Source: Chryseobacterium angstadtii (GTDB lineage: Bacteria > Bacteroidota > Bacteroidia > Flavobacteriales > Weeksellaceae). From it: DNA of 64,000 bases. The translations under genes and the position numbers were made by a program. The stretch is from positions 62,001 through 126,000 of the forward strand of contig NZ_LFND01000001.1 in assembly GCF_001045465.1 (NCBI RefSeq), read 5' to 3'. Under the pieces are notes generated by a model that searched no databases, had not been told where the DNA came from, and saw nothing but the letters and a program-made list of their open reading frames with translations. Shown piece after piece: positions 1 through 8,216 of the stretch (positions within the stretch are counted from its first letter, which is position 1; each line of letters begins with the position of its first letter).

Positions 1-164
1 AATCTCAACATAACTTCCAGTCCCAGTACTGTTTTTCCGGAGCCCGGAGGTGCTGTAACATGCAGATGCCGATCGGTAAGAAATCCGTCCAGATCATCCA
101 GAAATCTCTTCTGATAAGCACGCCAGCTATATTTAAATTTTGCATGAGCAGGAAAAATAGTCAT
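1..164 (-). CDS. DEAD/DEAH-type helicase, N-terminal fragment
   Basis: Only the first 54 codons lie in the window; the gene runs off the left edge. The minus-strand ATG is at 162-164. The peptide carries a Walker A motif (APPGSGKTVLGLEVM) near residues 38-52, after a segment (SWRAYQKRFLDDL) of the Q-motif type that precedes Walker A in SF2 helicases and type III restriction-type ATPases. This is inferred to be an ATP-dependent nucleic-acid motor. The exact subfamily cannot be told without the rest of the gene. Confidence 0.7.
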   Translation of the reverse strand, partial: MTIFPAHAKFKYSWRAYQKRFLDDLDGFLTDRHLHVTAPPGSGKTVLGLEVMLR

Positions 165-193
165 TGTCAATGGTTATGTGATGCAATTAACAG

Positions 194-877
194 CTATTTT
201 TTCAATGCTAAAATATATTTGTCAATATACAGCTGTTTTTCTTTTGTTTTATACTGTTGGATATATCTCGGATGCTCAAGAATGGTAATGGTTTCAAACA
301 ACCGGGATTCTTTATTGAGCGCTGAAATAAATTCTGCATTCTTTTTACCCAGAACGAATACTTCAGAAGTATCTACGCCCAGGCTGATGTGCTTCTTCAA
401 GGAATCAATCATAAATTTTCTGACTGATTCAAAAAGTTTTTTATCATCATAATAATTGGCGTTCAGCCAACCGTTTTTTGTCTTTCTTACAATCGCCAGA
501 GGAAACGGTGAATTGATATACACATCTTTATAGAATTCTTCTGCGCCACCATATTCGGCCATCATATCATACATAAAAACGGAAGAGACTTCATGGGTAT
601 GAGCCGACTCCATTTTAATTCCACACACAGCGTCCAGCCTTTTGGTATCGGTAAACGGGACACCCGTCACTCCTGCTCCATGCCGGCTTGGATTGATTCC
701 AATCATAAATTTTCTCTGCCTGTTGTCATTATAATATTTCTGGTAAAATTCCTGCATGACGGTCATGGTTTCCGGATTGTCCAGATATGGATTCATCGCT
801 TCAAATCCATCGGGAAGATTTCCTGTGAATTGCAGATTTTCGTTAAATTCTATGACTTTATCAGCAAATGTTTTCAT
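194..877 (-). CDS. SMUG2-type uracil-DNA glycosylase family protein
   Basis: A 227-residue protein with the two uracil-DNA-glycosylase superfamily motifs. Motif 1, GINPSRHGAG, is at about residues 60-69 and is followed by TGVPF. The second, HPR, is near residue 202. This layout matches the DUF4918/SMUG2 family, which removes uracil or related damaged bases from DNA in base-excision repair. Family length is about 230 residues, so it looks complete. It is a soluble cytoplasmic protein with no signal peptide. It lies 29 bp downstream of the cut helicase start but is a separate gene on the same strand. Substrate specificity is not readable from sequence. Confidence 0.82.
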   Translation of the reverse strand: MKTFADKVIEFNENLQFTGNLPDGFEAMNPYLDNPETMTVMQEFYQKYYNDNRQRKFMIGINPSRHGAGVTGVPFTDTKRLDAVCGIKMESAHTHEVSSVFMYDMMAEYGGAEEFYKDVYINSPFPLAIVRKTKNGWLNANYYDDKKLFESVRKFMIDSLKKHISLGVDTSEVFVLGKKNAEFISALNKESRLFETITILEHPRYIQQYKTKEKQLYIDKYILALKK

Positions 878-919
878 ACTTTTTAGTTAATAAAATAAAT
901 AGTCTTTTTGCTTAAAAAA

Positions 920-1456
920 TCATTCACCATCAAACTCATCCTCATCTCTTAATCCTTTTATGAAAGCTTCAAAGTTCTCTGCCAGAAATGTCTTTTTATA
1001 ATCCGATTCCTGATCTACGTGAATGACTTTCGGCTCGCCATCTTTCCCACAATCGGAATAATCAAGCAAAATCATATCATGCCCTGCCGAAGGACAATCA
1101 CAGATGTAAATTCCTATTGCGGGATATCCCCATTCATCAATCATAAACTGACTTCCAAGTTCTCCACAGATAGAATAGGTTTTCTCTCTTCCGATGCCCA
1201 TAATTCCGGTAATGCCAATATGATCTTCGGCCCAGGAAGTACTTTCGGAAGTAGGAAAAGAAGATTTCTCCACCAAACCGCCATTGTGTAGTTTCATAAG
1301 TTCAATATATGAAGCGGGAAGTTTGTAGCCCAGCTCTTCTTCTATGGATATAATAAGTTCGTCATCAGGAAATGGCTCTTCATAATCTCTTACGGAATAG
1401 CTGCTTTCATTCCAGAAGTCCGTAAAATCGAAGTCTTTGAAAAATTGTGTTTCCAT
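920..1456 (-). CDS. SMI1/KNR4 (SUKH-1) family protein
   Basis: A 178-residue acidic protein with the SUKH-1 pattern. An early segment (IEEELGYKLPASYIELMKLHNGG) is the hallmark 'lgv.LP..y..fl...NGG' motif, and a later block (GYPAIGIYICDCPSAGHDMILLDYSDCG) matches the 'fa.dgggd.v.lD' region. SUKH proteins often act as immunity proteins against contact-dependent or polymorphic toxins, but many are solitary with unknown roles. No toxin gene is seen next to it. It is transcribed with the glycosylase, 42 bp upstream of it, so the two may be cotranscribed. Confidence 0.82.
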   Translation of the reverse strand: METQFFKDFDFTDFWNESSYSVRDYEEPFPDDELIISIEEELGYKLPASYIELMKLHNGGLVEKSSFPTSESTSWAEDHIGITGIMGIGREKTYSICGELGSQFMIDEWGYPAIGIYICDCPSAGHDMILLDYSDCGKDGEPKVIHVDQESDYKKTFLAENFEAFIKGLRDEDEFDGE

Positions 1457-1555
1457 ATTCTTTAAATAAATGAGATTCTGATTTTATTGTAAAAGTAATT
1501 ATCATTTTTAATAAAATTATTTTCTTCCTTAAATTTTTAATTTTTACGATTCTTG

Positions 1556-1588
1556 ATCCTTGTCAAGATTTTGAACCTTGACAAGGAT
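1556..1588. repeat. REP-like hairpin at the 3' side of the first RAYT gene
   Basis: Arms ATCCTTGTCAAG (1556-1567) and CTTGACAAGGAT (1577-1588) form a perfect 12-bp stem with a 9-nt loop, 2 bp beyond the transposase stop codon. The same core (CCTTGTCAAGG...CCTTGACAAGG) recurs at 1958-1988, with a variant at 2269-2301. It could double as a terminator, but there is no strong T-tract. Confidence 0.8.
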
Positions 1589-1590
1589 TA

Positions 1591-2211
1591 TTAAAACTCA
1601 TATTCAAGATCAACAGTCTTTTTATGTGACAGTATAAAATTTTCTCTTGTATCAAATAGTTCAATAATCTCATCTCTTTTCAATAAAGTTTTTGAATGGC
1701 TCAAAACGGATTGATAAGAGGAAAAATTATATTTTGAATAGTCATGTATTATAGAATGATTTTGTGGATTTTGATGAATATAAATTATCACATTAATTAA
1801 ATACTCATCCGAAGCAATCAATTTTCTTTTAAATGGAGATTCAATAAGAGCGCCATGCCTTCTGTTTTCTTTATTAAAAGCTTGGGAATAAGAATTGAAA
1901 ATCCGGGCAAATTGTTTTGAAAAAATATGATGGGGAGAGTGAAGGCCTTTGTCAGGAGCCTTGTCAAGGTTTTGAACCTTGACAAGGCTATCCAATTCAA
2001 AATCAGACTTTACCTTCACTAAAAGATGAAAATGATTAGGCATAAGACAATACGCATAAATATCACAAACAGGAACAAGAAATTCAGATATTTTACCGAG
2101 AAAGAAAACGTAATTTCGATTTGACTTAAAAATATTTCCGCCGTTGATTCCACGATTATAAATATGGTAAAAACGATCTGCTTCAATTGAAGTAGTTCTG
2201 ATATCTATCAT
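1591..2211 (-). CDS. REP-associated tyrosine transposase (RAYT, Y1_Tnp/IS200-like)
   Basis: A single-stranded-DNA tyrosine transposase of the Y1 family, with FYHIYNRG near the start, the HUH-type metal site MPNHFHLLVKV, and a downstream Y/H region (INVIIYIHQNPQNH). The open frame extends to 2274, but that ATG lies inside a palindrome. I prefer the in-frame ATG at 2209-2211 (start MIDIRTTSIEADRFYHIYNRG), which matches the N-terminus of the second RAYT at 5759-6337. Hairpins lie at its 3' side, its 5' side and inside it. Compared with the second RAYT, the segment after the HUH motif is about 15 residues longer, exactly where the internal palindrome falls. RAYTs are thought to mobilise REP hairpins. 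Confidence 0.85.
   Translation of the reverse strand: MIDIRTTSIEADRFYHIYNRGINGGNIFKSNRNYVFFLGKISEFLVPVCDIYAYCLMPNHFHLLVKVKSDFELDSLVKVQNLDKAPDKGLHSPHHIFSKQFARIFNSYSQAFNKENRRHGALIESPFKRKLIASDEYLINVIIYIHQNPQNHSIIHDYSKYNFSSYQSVLSHSKTLLKRDEIIELFDTRENFILSHKKTVDLEYEF
1958..1988. repeat. REP-like palindrome inside the RAYT coding sequence
   Basis: A perfect 14-bp stem, GCCTTGTCAAGGTT (1958-1971) and AACCTTGACAAGGC (1975-1988), with a 3-nt loop. It lies entirely within the transposase reading frame and encodes part of the segment LDSLVKVQNLDKAPDK without breaking it. It has the same core as the 3'-flanking hairpin at 1556-1588. Confidence 0.88.
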
Positions 2212-2268
2212 CTTATTTTGTGTTTTTTGGTTAACCTTACAAATATTATAAAATCTTTTTAAATTTTG

Positions 2269-2301
2269 ATCCATGTCAAGGTTTGAAACCTTGACATGGA
2301 T
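2269..2301. repeat. REP-like palindrome at the 5' side of the first RAYT gene
   Basis: A perfect 16-bp stem, ATCCATGTCAAGGTTT (2269-2284) and AAACCTTGACATGGAT (2286-2301), around a single central G. It is the same element type as at 1556 and 1958, with a compensating change (CATG for CTTG) on both arms. It overlaps the longest-ORF ATG at 2272-2274, so that start is unlikely. Confidence 0.85.
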
Positions 2302-2419
2302 TTTAAGAATTCCAGACTCAATTTATCTCAACATATCCATTTGATTTTCAAGTGATTTTTTTTCGTAATTTGGTTTTCAGGAATACAAACCGATATTTTA
2401 TTTAAAAACTATTAACCGT

Positions 2420-3115
2420 ATGATTGGAATTATAGCTGAGCTTATGATCTCTTGGCTTCTTCTCTGGCTTTTTGAACGAACAAATCTTTCTGTTTTAGGA
2501 TTTGAGCTCTCCAAAGAAAGAGCATTGCAAGTGGCCGTTGGACTTTTGCTTGCCGCTTCATGCTGCACTCTTTATCATATTATGGCTGTTAATTTTGCAG
2601 ACAACAGCTGGACTCTCAATACTACTTTCACTTTTCAAGCTGTCGCTACAAGCCTATGGTTTACACTAAAATCTGTAATATTTGAGGAACTTATTTTCAG
2701 AGGAGCTCTGTTGTATATCGCGATCAAAAAAATTGGTACTACAAAAGGATGTATCCTTTCTGCGATCTGCTTTGGCATCTACCATTGGTTTTCTTATAAT
2801 GCTTTGGGCAATCTGTTTCAAATGGGTATTATTTTTCTCATGACTGCTGTTTTCGGATTAATGCTGGCTTTTGCTTTTGCAAGAACCCGCTCACTATATC
2901 TTCCGATAGGGCTTCATCTGGGTTGGAATATATTTAATATCATTATTTTTTCCAATGGGCCTTTAGGTGATCAGATTTTTATTAAATCTAACGACAATAA
3001 GCTGGATGGTCTCTTATCGCTATTCGTTTTTATATTTCAGATATTTGCCCTTCCATTTCTTGGTTTTCTATATTTGTGGTATTTAAAAACAAAAGGCTCT
3101 CTTAAAGCCAAATAA
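2420..3115 (+). CDS. CPBP family intramembrane metalloprotease
   Basis: A 231-residue polytopic membrane protein with the CPBP (CAAX protease and bacteriocin-processing, 'Abi') signature. It has EELIFRG at residues 89-95 (the EExxxR motif), FGIYHW with His122, and HLGWN at 166-170 (the HxxxN motif). Together these form the intramembrane active site. About seven hydrophobic segments are visible. Family members process prenylated proteins or peptides, or give immunity to bacteriocins; the substrate here is unknown. It stands alone on the plus strand and converges on paaZ, with a terminator hairpin in the 51-bp gap. Confidence 0.85.
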   Translation: MIGIIAELMISWLLLWLFERTNLSVLGFELSKERALQVAVGLLLAASCCTLYHIMAVNFADNSWTLNTTFTFQAVATSLWFTLKSVIFEELIFRGALLYIAIKKIGTTKGCILSAICFGIYHWFSYNALGNLFQMGIIFLMTAVFGLMLAFAFARTRSLYLPIGLHLGWNIFNIIIFSNGPLGDQIFIKSNDNKLDGLLSLFVFIFQIFALPFLGFLYLWYLKTKGSLKAK

Positions 3116-3143
3116 AAACAGCAGCCTTTTCCAGACTGCTGCT
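3112..3143 (-). terminator. Terminator for paaZ
   Basis: Complementary arms CAGCAG/CTGCTG (3119-3124 with 3136-3141; the register AGCAGC/GCTGCT is also possible) are followed on the minus strand by a T-rich run (plus-strand 3112-3118). It sits 24 bp past the paaZ stop. Confidence 0.6.
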
Positions 3144-3166
3144 ATATGGAGCATAATTTATATCAA

Positions 3167-5662
3167 TTAAATCAAACCAAACTGTTCAAAGTGGTGTGTA
3201 AAATGTTTTTTGTGCATCAGTTCCCACATTTCTTTATTCAGTTTTCCGAATACATAATTCATGTGCTCAGCTTGTGGATTTTCTCTGTAATATACCGTAA
3301 ATCTCTGTAAATTATCCAGGAAAGACTGTTTTGCAGCCTCCAGATTCTTATGCTTTGATTCCAGTAAGGTTTTATCTTCTGCCAGGAATGGAGCAGGGAA
3401 ATCTTTCGGCATTTTTCTGTGATTATAAAGAGAATCCTGCCACTTTTCCAACTGTTCTTCCGGTGTGAAACATTTTTCAGCTTCCGGTTCACCTAAGCTT
3501 ACCAAAACTCCGTGTTCAAGATGCTCTACCATTTGTTGTGGAGACATTTTTCCCCAGTTTGCAGGGGTACTGTCTGTTAAGCCATTCAGTATTTTCTGAA
3601 CATTCTTCACATTAAGATCTATGAAAGGAGAATGTTTCGCCACTAAAGTTAAAATAGTTGCAACACAAACGATTTCATCTCTCTGATTCACTACTTCAAC
3701 CAACCATTTTACAACGCCGGAAGGAATATTTCTTCCTTTTACGCCTCTGTTTATTTTTTCTTTTGCTGTTAAATAAACCGTGATGGTATCTCCTGCGTAA
3801 ACCGGTTTAAAAAATGAACAGTTTTCTAAACCGTAGTTTGCAATAACAGGTCCTTTTTTCCCTGAAACAAACAGACCCGCTGCTGCTGAAAGGATGAAAT
3901 ATCCGTGGGCTACCGTTTTATCGAAAATAGTTCCCGTTAAGCTCGTAGCATCAGTATGAGCATAGAAATGATCCCATGAAACATTGGAGAAATTAACGAT
4001 ATCTGCATCGGTAACTGTTCTTCCTGCTGTTTCCAGTGAATCTCCCACTTCCACTTCCTCAAAATATTTCTGGAACGGATGCTTGTCTGAGAATTTTTTC
4101 TCCGCACCCTGCTGGTATATTTTTGTAATTGCTTTCAGTACATCAGGAGAACCTTGAATGGCTGTTTTCTGAAGGAAGAAATGAAGACCGTTCAATCCGC
4201 CCATTTCTTCACCGCCTCCAGCTCTTCCCGGACCTCCGTGCATCAAAGTAGGAAGCGGCGAACCGTGACCCGTACTTTCTTTGGCGTTATCTCTGTTCAG
4301 AACAAAAATTCTTCCGTGCTGAGAGGCCATTTTCCATGAAGTTTCTGCAATAAAGCTTTCGTCATGAGATATAATAGAACCTACCAAGCTTCCTTTCCCT
4401 CTTTTTGCCAAAGCTGCGGCTTCTTCTGCATCTCTGTACGGCATCAGGGTTGAAACCGGACCGAAAGCTTCTACATCATGAGATATATTTTTCTCAAAAG
4501 GTTTATCGTTCAGGAATAATTTAGGGCTCATAAATGCTCCATTGCTATAATCTGCATCTACAAGCTCATGTTTTCCGTCATAAACCAGCTCTGTTTCTGA
4601 TTTTAAGATATTGACTTTCCTTACCACCTCATCATACTGCTGCTTTCCTACCAAAGATCCCATTCTGGTTTCCCTGCTTAGCGGGTTTCCTATTTTGGTC
4701 TGATCTAAAGCTTTGGATAAAGCATTCTGAACATCTCCAATCAAATGTTCAGGAACAATGATTCTTCTGATTGCGGTACATTTCTGACCTGCTTTGGTGG
4801 TCATTTCATTACGGACTTCCTTGATGAACAGATCGAATTCCGGTGTACCCGGCTTTGCATCCAAACCAAGAATAGAACAGTTTAAGGAGTCTGCTTCCAT
4901 ATTAAAACGCACTGCATTTCCGGCAACGGATGGCAATGATTTCAACTTTCTTCCTGTATTGGCAGAACCCGTAAACAAGACAGAGTCTCCATCCTGAACA
5001 TAATCCAGAATATTTCCCGGTTCTCCGCAAACCAATTGAAGAGCCCCTTCAGGAAGAACTCCGCTTTCTATCATATCCTGAAAAACTGCATTGGTAAGAT
5101 AAGATCCGTAAGGAGAAGGCTTTACAATAGAAGGAACACCCGCCAACAGTGATGTTGACAATTTCTCCAACATTCCCCAAACCGGAAAATTATACGCATT
5201 GATCTGAATAGAAACCCCTTCACTTGGAGTTAAAATGTGAGTTCCCAAAAAGGTTCCGTTAGCCGAAATCTTTTGAGTTTCCCCATCTACCCAAAACGGG
5301 GTATTCGGAAGCATTCTTTTTGCTAATCCGGAATAGGTAAAGAAAGTACCAAAACCTCCTTCTATATCTACCCATGAATCAGCATGCGTTGCCCCTGTTT
5401 TATATGATAATTCGTAATATTTTTTCTTTCTTTCCAAAAGGTAAAGAGCTACCTTTTTCAACATTTCACCTCTGTCATAAAACGTCATAGAAGAAAGGTT
5501 TTTGTAGCCTACTGTTCTTCCGTAGTCAAGAGCCTGCTCGAAATTAAGCCCTTCTGTATCTGAAACAGCAACCTGCTCGCCGGTAACGGCATTGTATAAA
5601 GGAACTCCGTTTCCGGTACCTTCTACCCATTCTCCGTAGATGTAATTTTTCAGTTTTTCCAT
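3167..5662 (-). CDS. paaZ: Bifunctional PaaZ (oxepin-CoA hydrolase / aldehyde dehydrogenase) with extra DinB-like C-terminal domain
   Basis: This enzyme hydrolyses the oxepin-CoA ring formed from phenylacetyl-CoA epoxide and oxidises the resulting aldehyde with NADP. Residues 1-520 are an aldehyde dehydrogenase with catalytic Cys295 (GQKCTA), Glu256 and a cofactor loop FTGSANTG. Residues 530-677 are a MaoC-like (R)-hydratase domain with the Asp564/His569 pair (SWDHFYAH). These positions closely match those of Escherichia coli PaaZ, which ends near residue 681. Residues about 678-831 are an added domain resembling DUF1569/DinB-like four-helix proteins, with MVEHLEHG early and a His-rich end (HKKHFTHHFEQFG). 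It is the last gene of the paa cluster, cut off from the rest by a RAYT and three unrelated genes. Confidence 0.93.
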   Translation of the reverse strand: MEKLKNYIYGEWVEGTGNGVPLYNAVTGEQVAVSDTEGLNFEQALDYGRTVGYKNLSSMTFYDRGEMLKKVALYLLERKKKYYELSYKTGATHADSWVDIEGGFGTFFTYSGLAKRMLPNTPFWVDGETQKISANGTFLGTHILTPSEGVSIQINAYNFPVWGMLEKLSTSLLAGVPSIVKPSPYGSYLTNAVFQDMIESGVLPEGALQLVCGEPGNILDYVQDGDSVLFTGSANTGRKLKSLPSVAGNAVRFNMEADSLNCSILGLDAKPGTPEFDLFIKEVRNEMTTKAGQKCTAIRRIIVPEHLIGDVQNALSKALDQTKIGNPLSRETRMGSLVGKQQYDEVVRKVNILKSETELVYDGKHELVDADYSNGAFMSPKLFLNDKPFEKNISHDVEAFGPVSTLMPYRDAEEAAALAKRGKGSLVGSIISHDESFIAETSWKMASQHGRIFVLNRDNAKESTGHGSPLPTLMHGGPGRAGGGEEMGGLNGLHFFLQKTAIQGSPDVLKAITKIYQQGAEKKFSDKHPFQKYFEEVEVGDSLETAGRTVTDADIVNFSNVSWDHFYAHTDATSLTGTIFDKTVAHGYFILSAAAGLFVSGKKGPVIANYGLENCSFFKPVYAGDTITVYLTAKEKINRGVKGRNIPSGVVKWLVEVVNQRDEIVCVATILTLVAKHSPFIDLNVKNVQKILNGLTDSTPANWGKMSPQQMVEHLEHGVLVSLGEPEAEKCFTPEEQLEKWQDSLYNHRKMPKDFPAPFLAEDKTLLESKHKNLEAAKQSFLDNLQRFTVYYRENPQAEHMNYVFGKLNKEMWELMHKKHFTHHFEQFGLI

Positions 5663-5716
5663 ATTATTTTTAACTTTTTATTTCTTTTTAATGTCTTTAA
5701 ACCTTACTTTTTCTTT

Positions 5717-5749
5717 AAACCTTATAGGTTTTTGAAACCTATAAGGTTT
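5717..5749. repeat. REP-like palindrome at the 3' side of the second RAYT gene
   Basis: A perfect 15-bp stem, AAACCTTATAGGTTT (5717-5731) and AAACCTATAAGGTTT (5735-5749), with a TTG loop, 9 bp past the transposase stop. It shares the GGTTT-TTG-AAACC centre with the hairpins of the first RAYT, but the outer stem sequence differs. It may also serve as a terminator for the minus-strand genes upstream. Confidence 0.85.
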
Positions 5750-5758
5750 GTTGGCCGT

Positions 5759-6337
5759 TTATTCTAAATCCATGAAATCATATTCTACATTAGATTGATG
5801 ATAACCGAGAAAGTCTTCTTTTGTATCAAAATATTTCTGCATTTCTTTTCTTTCAATACGGCTGGCCTTTTCTACATTCGTATATGAATTATATGAAGAG
5901 TATTTCCATTTTTCAGCCTTACTTACAAAACCATGATGCACCGGATTATTGTGGATATAATGCAATAGTTTAAGCAGGTATTTTTCGTCCTGTACTCTTT
6001 TACGTCTCAAAAAATCAAGAAAAAGTGCCCCTTTTCTGTTATATCTTTTGTTATATGCTTTAGCATAACTATTCAGAAAATTACTAAATGGTCTCATCAA
6101 ATATTGATGCTCATCTTCAACACCATTCTCGGCTACATCTTTAAATCTCAATAATAAGTGGAAATGATTTGGCATCAAGCAATAAGCATAAATTTCAGCT
6201 ACCGGAGTGACATATTTTAATAACCTGTCCAAAAAGTATTGATAATTACTATCCTCCACAAACAGCAAGTCTTTTCCGTTGGCATGCGAGTATACATGAT
6301 AAATATATCCGGACTCAAAATGCTCTGCGATAGTCAT
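5759..6337 (-). CDS. REP-associated tyrosine transposase (RAYT), second copy
   Basis: A 192-residue Y1-family transposase. It has IYHVYSHANGKD near the start, the HUH motif MPNHFHLLLRFKD, FNSY/LNSYAKAYN, and the C-terminal YLLKLLHYIHNNPVHHGF region with the candidate catalytic Tyr. It is homologous to the RAYT at 1591-2211 but clearly diverged, and is linked to a different palindrome. It separates paaZ from the genes upstream, so it (or the event that brought it) has split the paa cluster. No terminal inverted repeats or target duplication of a classical IS are seen. Confidence 0.85.
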   Translation of the reverse strand: MTIAEHFESGYIYHVYSHANGKDLLFVEDSNYQYFLDRLLKYVTPVAEIYAYCLMPNHFHLLLRFKDVAENGVEDEHQYLMRPFSNFLNSYAKAYNKRYNRKGALFLDFLRRKRVQDEKYLLKLLHYIHNNPVHHGFVSKAEKWKYSSYNSYTNVEKASRIERKEMQKYFDTKEDFLGYHQSNVEYDFMDLE

Positions 6338-6360
6338 TTATTTTTTATTAAATCTAAACT

Positions 6361-6630
6361 TTATTTCTTAATAATGAGTTGTACTATTTTCCGTCCAGCG
6401 ATAAAGAGAAAAAACAGAACAAGGAAAAAATCCAGGATCAGGACTGCATCAATAAACAGCATATACAGAAAATCTTTCTGTTTAAGTTTCCTGATCACCT
6501 GTTCAGATTCTACATGTTCCAATGCATCTGAAATACCAATTGATTCCCCCAACAGATGAAATCCTGCGTAATTAATGCCTATAAGAGCAATTAACAGGAA
6601 AAACCAATATTTCTTCAGAGTATTGATCAT
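6361..6630 (-). CDS. Small two-helix membrane protein, unknown
   Basis: An 89-residue protein that I do not recognise. It has one hydrophobic segment at about residues 8-27 (YWFFLLIALIGINYAGFHLL), a soluble stretch with charged residues, and a second segment at about residues 53-78 (LYMLFIDAVLILDFFLVLFFLFIAG). It ends with a basic tail (IVQLIIKK). Its ATG overlaps the stop of the upstream gene (ATGA, 6627-6630), so the two are translationally coupled and probably act together. No function is proposed. Confidence 0.6.
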   Translation of the reverse strand: MINTLKKYWFFLLIALIGINYAGFHLLGESIGISDALEHVESEQVIRKLKQKDFLYMLFIDAVLILDFFLVLFFLFIAGRKIVQLIIKK

Positions 6631-7322
6631 TTCTTTTTCTCAAGGAGTTCCAACGCTTCTTTCAATGTATATTTTTTGTATTCGATGCCTGCCATATCTT
6701 TAGCATAATCTTCTATCGTCTTACCAAATCCGGACTTCTTTCTCAGTTCGTTGACATGATCAGGATCTTTTATCGGCCACACAAACGAAAGGGTTGTTGT
6801 TTTTCCGCTTTTTGTCGAAAAAACTGAACGGACCTGTGTGCCGTAGATCTGTTCTTTGTTTTCGTACATCAGTTTTCGGTCCAGCATCATCGCATACAAT
6901 CTGAACGGCAGTTCTTCTTCATCTGTTGCTTTTTTGATGAGAGGAAGATATTTTTCAATTTTTGGGGAATGCTGGATGACATACCATACAGCATAGCTTT
7001 CAGGTTCGCCGACCATGGATTTTCCGGGATAACCATATTTCTCAATGATCTTCTCAACTTTAACAAGGTTATTCTGATCCTGCTCATCCATAATTTTGAT
7101 AAGCCCATTGCCAAGATCTTCCGGGGAAAGGTTTTTCTCTTTTGCAATCTCAGCTTTTCTTTCGGGCGCAATGTTGGGCTGCATCAGCTCACGGTAAATC
7201 TGATCGTCTTTATAAATCTGAGCAAGTTCTTTTTTAAGCTCGATATTCTGTGATCTTTCTTCCGTTTTCTGACCGTTCATTACAACAGAAAAGAGTATTG
7301 CCATCAATAAATACCTCATCAT
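6627..7322 (-). CDS. Exported protein of unknown function
   Basis: A 231-residue protein with an N-terminal signal sequence (MMRYLLMAILFSVVMNG) and a charged, largely helical mature part with many Lys/Glu residues. I do not recognise a domain. The middle (residues about 95-160) alternates helices and short loops, as in helical-repeat proteins. It lies 6 bp from the esterase gene upstream and overlaps the small membrane-protein gene downstream. These three form a compact unit inserted between paaY and paaZ. Confidence 0.6.
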   Translation of the reverse strand: MMRYLLMAILFSVVMNGQKTEERSQNIELKKELAQIYKDDQIYRELMQPNIAPERKAEIAKEKNLSPEDLGNGLIKIMDEQDQNNLVKVEKIIEKYGYPGKSMVGEPESYAVWYVIQHSPKIEKYLPLIKKATDEEELPFRLYAMMLDRKLMYENKEQIYGTQVRSVFSTKSGKTTTLSFVWPIKDPDHVNELRKKSGFGKTIEDYAKDMAGIEYKKYTLKEALELLEKKK

Positions 7323-7328
7323 CCTGTA

Positions 7329-8180
7329 TTATTTTTTTGGTTCCTGGTAAGGAAATAGTTTTACCAATCCGTCATAAAGACTTCTGTGCAGAATCGTAGC
7401 ATGATTGTCTGTTTCCATCATTTTATATTCCACAGTCCAGTTTTTCTTGCCTGCCTTTTTAAGCACATCATAAAGAGATCCTGCATCTTTTACCATTACC
7501 GGATGTTCATCTTTTCCTACAGAGACGTAGATGAATTTTTTGGTATCCGGAGCTTTTGAAAGTAAAGCAGGAGCATCTTTTAACAGAATTTGATCACCCC
7601 ACCATAAACTTGGGCTGATGATAAAATAATTGTTGAACATTTCCGGTTTCTTCAAAAGGATTTCTGTTGCAAGAAGTCCTCCCAGTGATTGTCCAAATAA
7701 ATATTTGTCGGTGGTTTTATACTGGCTTCCAATGTAGGGCAGTAATTCTTTTTCCAAAAAGCTGATGAATTTATCGGAATGGCCTGCCATAGGAAATTCT
7801 TCTTTAAAGTCTTTCAAACCGGTTTCAAATGTGAAATCTCTTTTCCTGTCGATATTGGCAATTCCCACTATGATAGTTTCCGGCATCGCATACATTAAAT
7901 TGAAAAACTGTACCAGCCCGGAAACGTGGATGATATCTTCATTCATGGAACCATCCAGAAGATAAATAACCGGATAGGATTTTGTTTTATCAAAACCCTG
8001 AGGAAGATAAATGTTTAAAACCCGGTCTTCATTTAAAATTTTTGATTTCAATGTCCGGATTTCTCCAATAGCAAGAGGCTTTACATTTTCAGTCTGGCCT
8101 AAAACCAAATACTGAAAAGCAAACAGAATGCTGCAGACAATAAGAATCTTTTTGATCATATTAGTTTTCGTTTTTATCAT
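7329..8180 (-). CDS. Exported esterase of the esterase-D / siderophore-esterase type (alpha/beta hydrolase)
   Basis: A 283-residue putative secreted hydrolase. A signal peptide is visible; translation may begin at 8180 or at the in-frame ATG ending at 8159 (MIKKILIVCSILFAF). It has the nucleophile elbow GQSLGG (Ser near residue 166), an early YPVIYLLDGS strand typical of the PF00756 family, a late Asp region (VGKDEHP) and the catalytic His in DNHATILH. Relatives include IroE/Fes-like siderophore esterases and acyl esterases. The substrate is not readable here. It is not part of phenylacetate breakdown by family, but sits inside that cluster. Confidence 0.75.
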   Translation of the reverse strand: MIKTKTNMIKKILIVCSILFAFQYLVLGQTENVKPLAIGEIRTLKSKILNEDRVLNIYLPQGFDKTKSYPVIYLLDGSMNEDIIHVSGLVQFFNLMYAMPETIIVGIANIDRKRDFTFETGLKDFKEEFPMAGHSDKFISFLEKELLPYIGSQYKTTDKYLFGQSLGGLLATEILLKKPEMFNNYFIISPSLWWGDQILLKDAPALLSKAPDTKKFIYVSVGKDEHPVMVKDAGSLYDVLKKAGKKNWTVEYKMMETDNHATILHRSLYDGLVKLFPYQEPKK

Positions 8181-8216
8181 GTAGCCTTACCTATTCAAGA
8201 TATAAGGCTGAATCAT

